A stretch of 64,000 bases of DNA, from positions 2,448,295 through 2,512,294 of the forward strand of contig VUYV01000100.1 in the NCBI GenBank assembly GCA_008711295.1, given 5' to 3'. Shown in pieces: positions 47,960 to 60,947 of this stretch (position 1 is its first letter; each line of letters opens with the position of its first letter). The notes under the pieces were generated by a model. It saw only the letters and a program-made list of their open reading frames with translations, was not told where the DNA came from and ran no database searches. The DNA is from Anarhynchus alexandrinus. Taxonomy: Eukaryota; Chordata; Aves; Charadriiformes; Charadriidae. A program made the position numbers and the translations under genes.

Positions 47960-48230
47960 ACTTGTTCAATGGCAGTAGTTATAATCCTTTGCACTTCTGT
48001 AGCACTTCCATCTTGAAATGTGCATTTACTGACTCTGGAACCAATCCAGCAGTGCACTTAAACATGTATTTGACTTGAAGCATTAGGCCAATAGTATTGC
48101 ACATCTATTTAGGTGTTTAGCTGGAGGAGGGATAGAGTAATCATCATCGACTGCGCAAACCTGATATGGGTGATATTGTCCAGTTTTACTTCATGACAAT
48201 TCTGATGATTTCAGTGGAGGTTTGGTTCAG
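47960..48230. mobile_element. Decayed ancient sauropsid-type repeats
   Basis: 'cctttgcacttctgtagcac' plus 'ttccatcttga' resembles the 'ctttgcacttatatagcgccttccatct' word of an old reptile repeat. 'ccaatccagcagtgcactta' plus 'aacatgtatttgacttgaag' resembles 'gatccagcaaagcacttaagcatgtgcttaactttaag'. 'gatttcagtggaggtttgg' resembles 'gacttcagtggagtt'. These are remembered patterns and no alignment was made. Confidence 0.35.
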
Positions 48231-48250
48231 TTAAGTCATTTAGACTTAGA

Positions 48251-48292
48251 ACATTCAATAGAAATTGATAGACATTCAATAGAAATTGATTA
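48251..48292. repeat. 21-bp tandem duplication
   Basis: The 19-mer acattcaatagaaattgat occurs twice, at 48251 and 48272, separated by AG. Confidence 0.9.
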
Positions 48293-50338
48293 GAAACATA
48301 ATGATAGTAACACAAGCGAAACACAGGTACTTCTGAGGTGTCCCAGAAAGAAAAAAAACCCATGCAGTGCTTCCCAAAACACTAACCAGACCAAGACAAA
48401 GTGAGGCTGACACCAGGAAACTGTTTTAAATCCCATTTCTCTTTGGGGCTTAGGCACCTGACTCAGAGGTTCTCAAAGGTGTCACTCTCTTCACAAGACT
48501 CACAACACCATCCCGCCCTTCAGGACTTCAATTTCTATTTCACAGCAACTTGTCCGGAGGAAACAGTGCTCAGTCCAGAAACGAGTCACTCAGATTAACT
48601 ACTGTCTCAGGATCTAAGACATCTGTTTTAAATTCACATCCTTGCACTCTTCCCACTTGTACTTGACTTCTCTACAACCAGCCCAAGAGCAGCATTGAGT
48701 AGGGATATATGCAGTCTGCCTTCTTAATAGCATCCCTTAAAGGCAGTGCAAACATTAAAATAAACCAGACTAAAATATAGGCAGAGGAAGCAGTAACATC
48801 TGTGTCCTCTGGGTTAGGATGCTTCCCTGGAAGTTAAAATTATTAACAATCATTGGATGGAATACAAAAACGGTGCACATAACTATCATACTCTTTCTGA
48901 AACGGTCATGAGGTGTTTTGTTTTTTTGTTTTTTCCTAGACCACATTCTTTCTTTTTCTGATATGAAAGGCCTTAGCTTTTCTTGAGTGCAGCTAGTGTT
49001 TGGTTTTCAATTGCCTGTCAGAAGGAGGAAGACAGATAATACACTGTAGTGTATCTCTAAGAGTAGGTGTTTAGCTACCCAAAGCTCCCTGTGGTAAGTG
49101 AAGACAGAGTTACTTCCATGAGTTTATTCACCTAAAAAATAAGGAAATAGCTATGAAATTCAGCTTCAACTGAACCTACATCACCCGAGCACTATAGTGG
49201 GAGCCTTTGGAGAGGAATCTGGACCTGCACCCTTCAGCTCCTGATGCTTTTTCAAAACAACTCCTATCCCACTTGCGAGTTAAGAAAAAGTATGTCCACA
49301 TGGACAGTACGTCCATCATGAACTAACACATACTATAAGAGAATACACAGTCCTCCAAAACACCATCTGTCATTATCTACTGCTGTGGAGAAGCTACTGC
49401 AGCAAGTTTGGTATTCCCTCCAGTAGCTGGAAGCCTAGCAGTTATAAAAAGGTCAGCAGCAAACTCCTGACAGACTTTTGTTTACCACTGCCTACGTACC
49501 CTATGGGGATTTTATTTTGATAGGGATGTAAGCAAATTAAATGATCTATTTGCATACTGTTACAAATGTGTAAACCTTTTATAGCATTTAATAAAGATTT
49601 ACACGATGCCATAAACTTGATACATACCCAGCACTTGTATAATTGAGAGATGCTAGACAAACTGCACTCACGATATCAATTTCTTTCATTATTTATGATT
49701 TTCAGTAACACCATTAGTCAATAACATATGTTGTTGTAAAACATTTGGTAATATTCTCCCCTCCCACACATTTCTAGATCTAAATCTCACTGAAATTCAC
49801 CTGTTCTATCACTCATATGATATTTGATGAGGCAAACACAAGGAAAAGGATTTATTCACAAGTGGCCTGTAACTGGAGCAAATGCCTGGACATTGCTTGC
49901 CTTATTGAGGTAATTTTATTATTTATCATGGCAGCAACATTGATTTCTGAAGAAATAATTGCAGTGTCAAAATTACATTATAGCAAAAGCTTACAACTGT
50001 AGCTGCAAATGAACCATGTAAGTAGAAATATTAAAACTGGGAGAAAGTGCACATTGTTGTTCATTTTATGTTCAATTCTTTTAGGACTTATATCTTGGTC
50101 CAGAACAACTGGATCCCCAACATCCAGAAACCTAAAAGTCAAAACCAGATAATTATGTGTCCATACATAGATTTTTTGTATCAGCAATGAACATAGTTCT
50201 TCTCTGGTATAAGGCAAGGGGAGAAAGAAAAAAAATCAGCTATAGATATAGATAATATCAGAAGGGAAAGTGGGCCCAAAAAAGAGAAAAAACAGAACAG
50301 GAGAAAAAGACTTTGCCAGTAAATTAATGGCAGTGACC

Positions 50339-50363
50339 AAAAAAAAAAAAAAAAAAAAANAAA
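50339..50363. repeat. Poly-A run with an N
   Basis: About 24 A's are interrupted only by an undetermined base at 50360. It is typical of base-calling trouble in a long homopolymer and may mask a length polymorphism. Confidence 0.9.
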
Positions 50364-50381
50364 CTTTATAAAATTATTGGT

Positions 50382-50427
50382 AAGGCCACTACCTCCAACT
50401 ATTAAAGGCCACTACCTCCAACTATTA
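50382..50427. repeat. Perfect 23-bp tandem duplication
   Basis: The 23-base unit beginning aaggccactacctccaacta is present twice in a row (50382-50404 and 50405-50427) with no mismatch. It lies 20 bases after the poly-A/N run. Confidence 0.95.
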
Positions 50428-50639
50428 AATTAGCTAATACCAGTCTGAATTGGTAGCATAAGTGGTGTTAAACTGTGAATTAAGTGCTTCATGGCTTCAT
50501 GGATGTAGATTTACAGTGAAGCTTGGAGTCTGGGTTTAGAGCAAAGCAGGCAGATAGTACAATCTTTTGAACAGTCTTTCAACTGGTTATAATGTTTTAA
50601 GTCCTTGTTGTGCAACAGAAGCTCTCTTGACTTCGTTGT

Positions 50640-50750
50640 CCTTGGTCTTCAAATCTGTAAAATGGTGGTAATGATACATTCCTTATGACTTGCTGCAATG
50701 ACACAATTTATTGAGAGTCACTCAGAGTGATTTGTGCTATAAAGATGTCA
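50640..50750 (+). mobile_element. MIR/CORE-SINE-like remnant
   Basis: 'ccttggtcttcaaatctgta' then 'aaatggtggtaatgatacat' follows the MIR core ('cctcagtttcctcatctgtaaaatggggataataatac'). 'gacttgctgcaatgacacaa' and 'gagtgatttgtgctataaag' fit a CORE-SINE tail. It is diverged but ordered. Confidence 0.5.
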
Positions 50751-53700
50751 AACAAACAAAGACGATGATTCAGACTCAAACTGACAGATTTAACTTTCCA
50801 AAATAATACTAGATGTTTTGTTTTTAAATAAATTTTTCACGAACACCTGCTATGTCTTTATGTTTACAGAACTGAAATCCTGCAAGAAAATCTGTACTCC
50901 TACTTTCTGTTGATATACTTCTGTTATGTCTGGAAAAGTGCTGCACGCACCTAAGTGAAGCTGTATGTGCAGTAAAATGATTTAAAATGGGCCAGTGGTG
51001 CTTGCTGAGAGATCTAATGTTCCAGATTGGGTGCCCTTTCATTTCTGAGCCAAAAGGAAACCTCATTTGGGTTGTGTTTATATAAGGCCTTTCTGAAACC
51101 ATAAGCTGTTTGTTTTTCACAAATGCAAAACTGTGGATCTAAGCTACCTAAACTAAGTGTCTCTGATTAGAAACATAAAGAAACTAATCTCTGGGTATTT
51201 CTAATACATTCATTACTTTGGTATCAAATCTGCATCAGGGTGATAAGAGAATTAATTTTACATTTCTCAAAGTATCATATAGGCTTTTTACATTCTCTTT
51301 GAGGCTTTCTCAAAAACAATAAAATAAAATCCCGAATTTAAAAAAAGTGAGTAGGTCAGTTCTGTTCCTTTCCAAATTAGTGTTGTTACCACCTGCTGAA
51401 TTACCGCTGTTCACAGAGCTACCTTAACTGCCCTGACTCTGGTTTCGGTTACTTTGTATGTTATAAATGTCAAGGGAAAGCAAAAGGGGCATGCATTTTT
51501 GAACAAATGACCCTATCTTTCTTTACTAATGTAATTTTTTAATTCAGCTTTTGAGAACATTCAGCTGAACTTATGAAGTTCTCCAGAAGGGCTCCATATT
51601 AGCTCTCAGGCTTTAGCTGTCTTCCTGCTTTTACAATTGTCTATGAATGCCATGTCATCTATACATGTAGAAGGGAGAAGTGTCTTGAGTTAATTAACTT
51701 AACATTTAGGTACTCATTGACACCAGGTGAAAGTAATACAGCCACATTTTATGTGAGCAAAAAGGGCTTAAATGCCTGACTGCTCTCCAGGAACTGAAGT
51801 GATGAAGCATTTGGTTGATACCATACTTCTTCTTTGTGGAGAAAGGAATAGGAAGTTTGAAGATTAAAATGTTTGCAGAATGACAAGCCATCAAACTTAG
51901 AAGAAATACAAAGTAGTACTGGTGATCAACTGATTCAAAGCATTTATTTGGTACCATGTCTTCTTATTTTGTTATTCCTCTTTTTCTTTTAATGTCTTGT
52001 TGCAATCCTGCTGCCTTCTTCCCGGAGTTTGTCTGGCACCCTTTCTCACCCTTGCTGCAAACGAGCACAGGAGACACATTGAGGTAAAGCAGTATTCTTC
52101 CTATGAGCAGTCTGGGGCTAACGGTGAACCAAAAAAAAAATAATTTAAATACAAAGTGTTTTTAATTTTTGTTTCCCAGGGGAATTGTCATAAATCCAGC
52201 CCAACTGTTACCTTGTTGAATCATTACTTTAAAAGTTCATTAAATTCTAACTCAATTTTGCCTTTATCTACAATGCTTTAGTCGGACCAGGAATTATTAG
52301 CATGCACATAAGTGAGGGAGGAATATGTTTGAATTTTACAATCCACAAATAATCCATTTTATTAGTGGAGGTGGGTTTGAAGTTGAGGTTAAATTTGCAA
52401 TGCTCTAACCTTTTAAAAAGCTATATTCCTATTTTATTATTAAAAACTACAGCTGGTTGGAGGCTTGAAATTGCTAAAAAATCCAAGTTTCAGGTTCAGT
52501 ATAAAATTATATCCTGTTTGTAGTTGTTACTAGTTGTAGCTTACCTATTATAAAAGAAATAAACTTAAAGATCAAATGAAAAAATGATGCAAAAGGACTG
52601 ACAGAACACATTTTGACTGACCCAGCCAATGTCTATTCGCTCTTTTCTTTTTATCCTTTATTCAACATTCAGGAGTCTGGGGTTTAGAAATATTTTATCC
52701 TTATTTGAGCAAATGTGTAAACTCCTCACATGCTTTTCCAAATGGGAAACTGTTTCCATGTTCACATCACTGAAATCAGCAAAATCGTGGAGGTCTGCCT
52801 GTCGTACACCAAAAACAGTACTAAAGCTTATGAAGTGAACAATGTAGCAGAAGCTCTTCCTCTTGAATAGAAACGAGGATCTGCACAGTTTCAAATGCCC
52901 AAGAATTGGTGTTTTGATTTGAGAAGAGCCTTTAAAGATTAGGGAACTGCTTCTGAAGCATCATCCAATGAGGAATGTGAGGGGACTTAAAGCAGCTGCT
53001 CTTCATGTTGAAATTGTCAGTCTTTGGCATGCATTTTCCTTTGTAATTATAAATGGCTTAGGGAAATGATTTCCCTGAGGAAAAAAAAAAAAAATATATT
53101 AACCGAGGAAGGCCTGCGGTAAAACAACTCTAAGACTACTAAATATTTTTTCAATGCCATTTACCAATTTGGATCCGAATCCAGACGTAAAAAGGTTTTG
53201 CGTGAATGTAGTGACTGGTGAGACAGATGATGGGGACAAGCTGGATGGTAGCTGCCTCTCCTGTAAAGACTTATTCAATTGCTGGCTTGGGGTGCCCACT
53301 GTTAGAGGTCTTTTAAATTTTTTGCAAGCTAAATGTCATTCTTCACCTAAGGCTGCCCTCAAATATAAGAATCTACATTCGAAGAATTTGGTTTAGGTTA
53401 ACATAAATGCTGACAAGTTACAAAACTTGATCTAATATTTCCTAGACCATTCATGTTCACAGTTGTAGTACTGGAGTCAGCCTATTACTTTGTGATTATT
53501 TTCTCCCCCACTACACTCCAAGGAATGTTTGTCCCATGATCCCACACACAGGAAAGATCTGTGCCACTTCTGTTCCTTTCATGACTATAGCCATGACAAT
53601 TTGATGACATCTATGTTTCACAACTATTTCTGAGAAGACAAAGGGTGTCCCTTCTGTTCTAGAGTTTTCCCCCTTTGTCCTCTGGTCCTTCACCCCTGCA

Positions 53701-55465
53701 GCCTTTGCTAGATATCCATTGCTTCCCAAAATGCCAACCACAATGCTCAAGACTAGTTCTGTCCGTCTCAACACATCCTTATGCTCGTCTTCCTCATTTT
53801 CCTATCTCTTCATGCCAAAAGGCAGCTTCCTCCATAGGCACTATTGCCAGTAGTAGGTTTACTTGGAGTGTAGAGGAAACAATCTCTTCTTACCCCTTTG
53901 CAATTCTGGCAGAACCAGGCAGTGAAGGAGACCCAGCTTCCTGCCTGCAGCCTGGGGATGAAGAATACAAAGTCCTGCTGGCAGGTTGTCACACAGGAGC
54001 TGTGCGGGGCTGGAGAGCACTTGGTGAGGGCGTCTCTGCAGAGAATAATTCTTCAAGACTTTTGTATACTCCTACTGAGCATTTGCTAACTTCACATTCA
54101 AAGGTTTCTTCCAGTCATACAGTTGATACAGGGGTAAATCCACCAGCGTGACATGTCTATCAAACTACACTTTGGACTCTGCTATCCATGGTAAACGCAA
54201 GAGTTTCTCAAAGATTGTAAAGGTATTTCCCTCCCACCCAAATACAATTCTTCCTGTCCTGCCAGAGACAATTTCACTCCTAAGTCCATCAGTTCTAAAC
54301 AAAAAGGGGTATTATGATGAAAAATATAACATCTTATCATCATCGTGTTTATAGACCACCCTATAATGAATTTATATAGTTTAAGGGCTGAGCTCTTGCT
54401 TATGTTAAAAAAATTCAATATAGTCACAGAGTATAACAAAATTCACTGTATCCTTATAGACTACTGTTCAAAACAAATAACCAAAAAGATGACAATAAGC
54501 TTGGATATTTGTGCCAAGATTCATTTTAGTTTATCTGAATCACCCCAGCTGAAGTTTATGTGAAATTTGCAGAAGAACAAAGCCTCCCCTGAGACTCTAT
54601 TACTTCAAGACTTCAGCTGCATTGGCAACACTTGGGAAGCAGCACTGCTCTGAAAGTTCAGCTCTCATTAAACAAGCAGGAACTGAACGTGCCTATCTGA
54701 AGACCGAATTTGACCTTTGTTCTCTCAGCAATTCGGCTCTCATGGCAAATGAATACCAGAGCAGAAGCAGTTTGAATAAATACACTTATAAACATATAGC
54801 ATATCTGCAATGATATACAAGCATCTTCAAAACAACTCCAGTTGTGAATTCCAGCTTCACTTACTTAACTTGCCTGAGTTGGTTTCCACTACTTTAGCTT
54901 TATTTCTACACACAGGTTTGAAGCTTTCACATGGATATTAGCTAACCAATTTCTCACACAGTTCATTTTTAACTTGTTTTATTTAGTTGAAAAGGTACCA
55001 TTTGTCAAAGGAAAGCAACATTAAACAACTGTACAACAATGAAATGCTAACTCGCTGGAAATGAGCATCTCTTTGGATGTAGTGTCTGGAAGCAAAGAGG
55101 AAATTTATGTCAAGATCCCCACACAGAAATCCTCTAATGTCCCTCACTGACTGCAGAAATATCTCATCCTTCTTCAAAGATGACACTTTCTGCTTCTACA
55201 CAGCTCTTTTTATTGCAAATGCAGCACAAGCTTAAATCTCCTGTAAAGGGCAGGATCTTCAATAGGTCCTTGGCAAATAAGCTTTATTCCATACAACAAG
55301 AGGAGGAGCTACCCACAAGGGGCATAGGAAAAGCATGATATGGGAACAACAAGTTTTAGACAAAATAGCATTGAAATTGCCTTACAGTAATCAGCTGAAA
55401 GCTTTGCATGGGAGAATATTTTCTCCCTAACATGCTTCTGTAAGGGTTTGACCCAGAGGGAGAAC

Positions 55466-55495
55466 GCCATCAGTTCCCATCAGCTCCCATCAGCC
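55466..55495. repeat. Three-copy 10-bp tandem repeat
   Basis: Three successive near-identical decamers of the form (C/G)CCATCAG(T/C)(T/C) are visible: gccatcagtt, cccatcagct, cccatcagcc. Confidence 0.8.
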
Positions 55496-57174
55496 GGCAT
55501 TCTGGGTGGGGCAGACACCTGAAAGACAGAGGAGATGTGAGGCTGGGGAGGGAAAGGTGGAGAGCTGTAACCCTGGTAAAGCTAGGGAACTGGGTATCTG
55601 ACAGTGACTTCCAGGCATCAAAAATTCTAGTGACAGTTGACTTTGGCTTTTGGTCTGGTTTGGCAGTTCCCGGTGGATGTTCACCTGGAACTCCTAAAGC
55701 TTGCTATACGTATTCATTAAGCCTTACTGAGCTGTTGAGGAAGTGAATAATAATCCTGTTTGACAAACCAGGCCTGTGGTTTCCAAATAAGTCACTGCCA
55801 AACATTACACTCCATTTCAGACATCTTCATTCAAAGCATCAACCATTAGGCAGCAATGGTTTCATACTGCCCCGAAGTTTAGTATGGGAATAGAAAGATC
55901 CTATTTTGCTGGGTGATCTCTATCAACTGAATTGTCTTTGACATCAAAATGTTATAGCAAAAGTCCCTTTAAAAACAAAAGCTTAACACAGGCATGGCCA
56001 ACAGCTTTTACCTCTTACAACAATTTTGTTACCCAATATCACAGGCAGTGACACATATATTAAAAAGAGGAAAATAAATGACCGCAGTGTTTATACTGCA
56101 GACAACATAATTTCATCAGTGACATTAAAAAAGACCTTTTTATTATCCAAAGAGATTTTAAGGAAGGAAAGAAAGAAATAATAGCTTTAGCAACGCTGCC
56201 TTTTCACTTTGTATTTCCCCCCAGCTGATTCTATAAGTGAACTCCCACATTCCCAGTTAGTGATCAAAGGTAAAATATTCAATGAAATACTGGAAAATCT
56301 GATTTTGTTTGTACATCCTTTTTTTTAATTTCAGTTGTTCTCCAGTTGTCCCATTCTTTTTGATCCCTATTTCTAGTGCTGAGTAGCTCAGACTTGTCTA
56401 CACAAAAAGGAGTTAAGAGGAGAAAAGATTTTTGCTGAGCATTAATTGGTAAAATTGTTCATGATCAAGAGAGTTTATCTTGATTTGTTTTCTTTTCTCT
56501 GTACAAAAGACAGATACAAATCTCTGTACAAATATTTGTAAAAAATATTCTAAATGGAAATCTTTTACTTATTCAGATACAACTCAGCTGAAACAATTAT
56601 TTGAGAAAGACAGATAATGACAATTAATAAATCTGCACAATCAGTAAAAAGAAGAAAGAAATAAAAAACATTTCTTAGATTCAAGCAGGAAGATTCCACT
56701 AAAGTGATTAGAAATTGCTAAGGAGTAGAATAATAAATTAGAGAGTTGTTTGTTTCCAGGTCAATTTATTTCACAATTCATTAAAAAGAATTGCTAAATT
56801 ATCAGAAAGCCACTGCTGAAACCAAAAGAATGTCACTGTTATAATGTAAAGGGTAAAAGATAACATCAAGTTATATATTCAAGCTTTTCTCACACACATA
56901 CCATGAAAGAAAAATCTCATAAAATGCAGCAGCAGAGATACCACTTCATGCAAACTTGTCTTCAGATTTGATCTCTGCTTTAAAATGTTCATTCTGATGG
57001 TCAAATGAGCAAAATTTGATTGTTTATTCAACTTGGACACTGTGCCAAATAGTTTTATTAATAGCTCCATATTTTTATGTGTAATGATGTTTTAACAAGG
57101 TTTTAGGCAGATGTTCAAAGACAACATAGAAGTCATAAACATTACTCTGTTAACTTACATGCTGAATGGCTGTA

Positions 57175-57849
57175 AAGCAGCTTGACAGAAAAGGACCTGG
57201 GGGTCCTGGTGGACACCAAGTTGAAAATGAGCCAGTAATGTGCCCCTGTGTCAGGGAAGACTAGATATATCATGGGTTGCATTAGGAGGAGTGTTGCCAG
57301 CAGGCTGAGGGAGGTGATCCTTCAGTGCTGGTGAGGCCACACAGGGAGCATTGCATCCAGTTTTGGGCTCTTCAGTACAGGAGTGACATGGACATATTGG
57401 AGAGAGTCCAGCAAAGGGCCACAAAGATGATTAAGGACCTGAGGCATATAAGGAAAGGTGGACAGAGCTGAGAGCTGAGAGCTCTCTCTGGAGAAAAAAA
57501 GGCTTAGGGGCATCTCATCAACGTATATAAATGCTTGAAGGGATCATGCAAAGAAGAGGCAGCCAGGCTCCTTTCAGTGGTGCCCAGTAACAGGACAGGA
57601 GGCAATGGGCACAAACCGAAGCACAGGATGTCCCAGCTGAACATCAGGAAATGTTTTTTTACTGTGAGGGTGGTTAAATACTGGAACAGGTTTCCCAGAC
57701 AGGTCGTTACATCTTCCTCGGAGATATTCAAAAGCCATCCAGAGATGCTCCTGGGCAGCCTGTTCTAGGTGCCCTGATTTAGCAGGGGGCTTAGAAAAGA
57801 TCACCTCCAGAGGTCCCTACCAATCTCATCCAGTCTGTGATTCTGTGAC
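57175..57849 (+). mobile_element. CR1: CR1 LINE, diverged subfamily, plus strand
   Basis: 'cagaaaaggacctgggggtc' and 'ctggtggacaccaagttgaa' begin the recognisable part. It ends with 'aggtccctaccaatctcatc' and 'ctgtgattctgtgac', the terminal repeat of this CR1 branch. The protein end is broken by several frame shifts and by a deletion around the [13 protein letters not shown] block near 57320. A better-preserved stretch at 57600-57770 reads MSQLNIRKCFFTVRVVKYWN. It is older than the 10- and 41-kb copies. Confidence 0.93.
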
Positions 57850-60800
57850 TTTTTAATTCCTCTATTGTACAAAAGTGCAAGGACTTTTAATTATTGCTTT
57901 TTCATGTCTGGTAGAAACTGAAAAAAAATTATAAAGATTTTAATAGTGTGATGATTATTGAATATAATTCAAAAGAAAAAGCTGAAAAGTTGTGTCAAGG
58001 TGTATTGTTTGATTAGTAGAAAAGTTAAATTCAGAACAACTTAAAGCAACAAGGTTGTGATATTAAACTCAATATGATGCTAAGACTCTATTTAGTTACA
58101 GAAGCTATTATCTTCAAGTCTAACTGGAATGAAGAGGACCGTGTATAATTAAAGTGTTTCCAGTGACCTTCTAAGTCTTCTGCCTTTGCAGACCACTGAG
58201 ACCTTTAACAAGATTTCGTGACTCTTGTTAAGTTATAATCATGATAGAAAGCAGTTCAGTGTTAAACAATGATCAGTATTCAAAACATTCATCATTTTAG
58301 TACTATTAGTAAATTTTGCTCTGTACCAACAAGATCATCTGGGAAAAAACACGATTTTGTGACAGGAATTTATGGGATGAATTAAGAAGACATGATTATC
58401 TGATAAGACTTTAAATAATTTGCTAAATCTACAAACTCAATTCAATTACTATTACATAACCCCCTCGCTTTTTTAACAGTATTTGAGCTCCTCATCAATT
58501 TATGGTATTTACTTAGTAAAGTATGTATATTTGGTAATAGTCTCAAATCCATTTTTGACTAAAATGAAGGAATAGAGCAAAATTGTTCAGATCTTTTTTC
58601 TGAACAATTGTGAGTGAAATGATAACTCATTTCACCTAATCCCTATTATAGTTAATTAGATGGGTTAAGGATATAACTACTTCCTTTATTTCAAGAATCT
58701 TTTTACTCCTGTTATCAAGATCAAACATGTTTTGGCACACTGTATTGAGACTTTAAATTAAGGTGAAGATTTTACTGGTGCTGCATGCTGTTTTTCTTCT
58801 TGGACATCTGTGAAGCACAAAAATAACTCTACACATAAATCCCCAATTTTCCTTTGAAGTTTCCTTTTAATGCTTCTTCCTCCAGGACTTAGCATTCTTT
58901 TTCATTCTTGATTTCTGAAGTTTCTAAGCATACTTCATGTACAACTGCTTCATTTTAGTGATTTTTGTTGGTAAGTCCTCTCATTTATGTAGTGTGAGTA
59001 CACAGGAGAGAGTTCAAAGGACTAGCTACAAGTAAACTAAACACCTACAGCTATTTGGAGGACAATTCATGCCAAGTACTCAATTTTCTTTGACTTACTG
59101 AACTAAATTTCTTGTCTTAGGGAAGACCTGCAAAGTGGCAAGTAGGCTGAGGTCTCCAAAAGGTCTTCAACTTGAGATATGTGCTAAGCTGATTCCATAC
59201 AGAAATTTGGTAATAAATCAGAATTTGTGTAGAAACGTACTTCAGTTCCCTGTGGACATTTTCTGAGTGTCTAGGCAGTCTGGTTCCTAGTGGTTTAGTC
59301 AGATTACATGACGAACTCCACCAAAACATTGTGAATTCAGGCATTGATTTTGTTTTGTGATAGAGGGACTTGTAACTGTTTATCTTGATCTGCCATTTTT
59401 GGTCATATCAGAATGATGTTGTACCTTTCCTCACAACATAACTCACCCAAACAATCATCAGCAAAGTTGGCTTAACATTACATTCAGTAACCTCGGAACG
59501 CAGATGATTAATTCTTATGAGGAATTAGCATCCTTGTCACCCTTTAAGTGTACTGAACGCATGCTGGTCAGCATGTCACCGTGGTCAACTGGTCAGCAAC
59601 CCAAAAACATGCAGTAGGTCACCATTCCCAGGCAGCAGTAGCGGTGGAATGCTTGCCCAGAAATTAAAGAAAGGTTTAATTCCCACTTCTCTGACACAAA
59701 ACAGATTTGTACCTCCCCCTCTCAAAGGGTGCCACTGACTATTAAATTATAAATTTTTCCAGGTAAATTCAGGGGCAAGGCAGCCTGCTTCATGCAAAGA
59801 GCCAAAGAAGTGCTAAAAGAGTAGTAAAGAGGGAGCAAAAAGTTTCTAATAAACAGAGAAGCTAATTTTGAATGTCAGCATTACTCTACGCCTGCACAGG
59901 CTTGTGGTGATGATATGAAATCTGTGTAAGGACAAGTTATGTTCACTTCAAGAGTCTTTCCCTATTTTTTTTTCATTAGCATGTTCATCATTTGGGACAT
60001 CTGAATGAATGGATACTTGGATTGAGAGCTCCTCCTAGACAATTAGGAGTTGAAGTTTGTTCCAAATAGCATTCAGAAAGCTATTTCTCTGAGAATATCA
60101 TTAAGGTTTTAGATGTGATCTATGAGCTTAATGCCACAGGCTGCTAATGACCCCAGGCATGCTTCAAAAGAAAACAAACCCTGTTTGAGCACAAAATACT
60201 CTCTTCTATAATACTTGTGTTAAGATTTTCAAGATGAGGTTGCTAATGCATAATTCCGAAGCGCGATATTTTGATGGACAGAAGCTGCAATGCCAGGTTG
60301 AGAAAAGAAAAGGAACTGTGCCTGGAATCATCTTGGTTTATTACTTCTTTCCCTTTCCCTGTTCCGTAACAGATCAATGAGAATTAAGTAGTGAAAACTA
60401 CAGTGCATTTTACAAACCAATACAAGAAATAATTAAATTTATTGATTTTTATTGACTCATTTATTAATTTCTTTTTCTCTGTAAGAATGATAGAGTTTGA
60501 ACCTTTTTTGTCTTTTCTCACAGAACACCTTTGGGAAACTCTAGGGAAAAATTAATCATCAGTAGCTGTCTGATTTGTTGTTTTGCCATTTGCTACATGA
60601 TATCTTTTTCCTATGGCTGATCGTTTGGCATTATATAAAGATAGATTAACTTGGTGCACAGTGACATTAGTTGACAGACTGTAAGGATAACAGAGTCCTC
60701 CAACAGGAAAGCAATTCATGAGGGAATCTTGTCTTTCTGTGAAAGCAAGCATGAACATGCACACTTTCTGTTTTTTAATATTTCTCTGTCTTTTCATGCT

Positions 60801-60902
60801 TAGCATATGAAAAAGGACCTTTCTGTTTGTTTTGTTTTGTTTTGCTCTGTTTTTTAGAGCCTGTAAAGAAAAAAAGATATTTTTAAATTGTTTCCTTTTG
60901 GG
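57850..60902. other. Unique AT-rich sequence
   Basis: No gene is recognised. It contains an 11-bp-stem hairpin (58581-58609). The open frame 60552-60736 on minus follows an acceptor-like tract ('cttgctttcacag') and reads RQDSLMNCFPVGGLCYPYSL and onward to a stop. It is an unrecognised, weak terminal-exon candidate. Confidence 0.4.
58581..58609. repeat. Perfect 11-bp inverted repeat (hairpin)
   Basis: The arms AATTGTTCAGA (58581-58591) and TCTGAACAATT (58599-58609) are exact reverse complements around a 7-nt T-rich loop. Confidence 0.85.
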
Positions 60903-60947
60903 NNNNNNNNNNNNNNNNNNNNNNNNNNNNNNNNNNNNNNNNNNNNN
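60903..60947. other. Sequence gap (45 N)
   Basis: Forty-five undetermined bases are flanked on the left by 'ccttttggg' and on the right by a G run followed by 'gcacgaaggggg'. The G-rich edges suggest a sequencing stop in a G-rich tract. The open frame spanning the gap on the minus strand cannot be trusted. Confidence 0.97.

Larger units (their letters stand above)
46681..57174. other. Mostly unique sequence with decayed old repeats
   Basis: No confident gene. Listed separately are a decayed SINE/sauropsid-repeat cluster (47960-48230), a MIR-like copy (50640-50750), small tandem duplications, and a poly-A tract with an N. The longest open frame, 53675-54151 plus (158 codons), has no recognisable domain, and a shadow frame overlaps it. 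51.99-52.40 and 52.98-53.08 kb are compositionally complex and may be conserved noncoding DNA. Confidence 0.45.

Noticed and set aside
53675..54151. 158-codon open frame, the longest outside CR1
   Set aside because: It has no domain, no splice or promoter context that stands out, and overlapping open frames on the other strand. It is probably chance in slightly GC-richer DNA.
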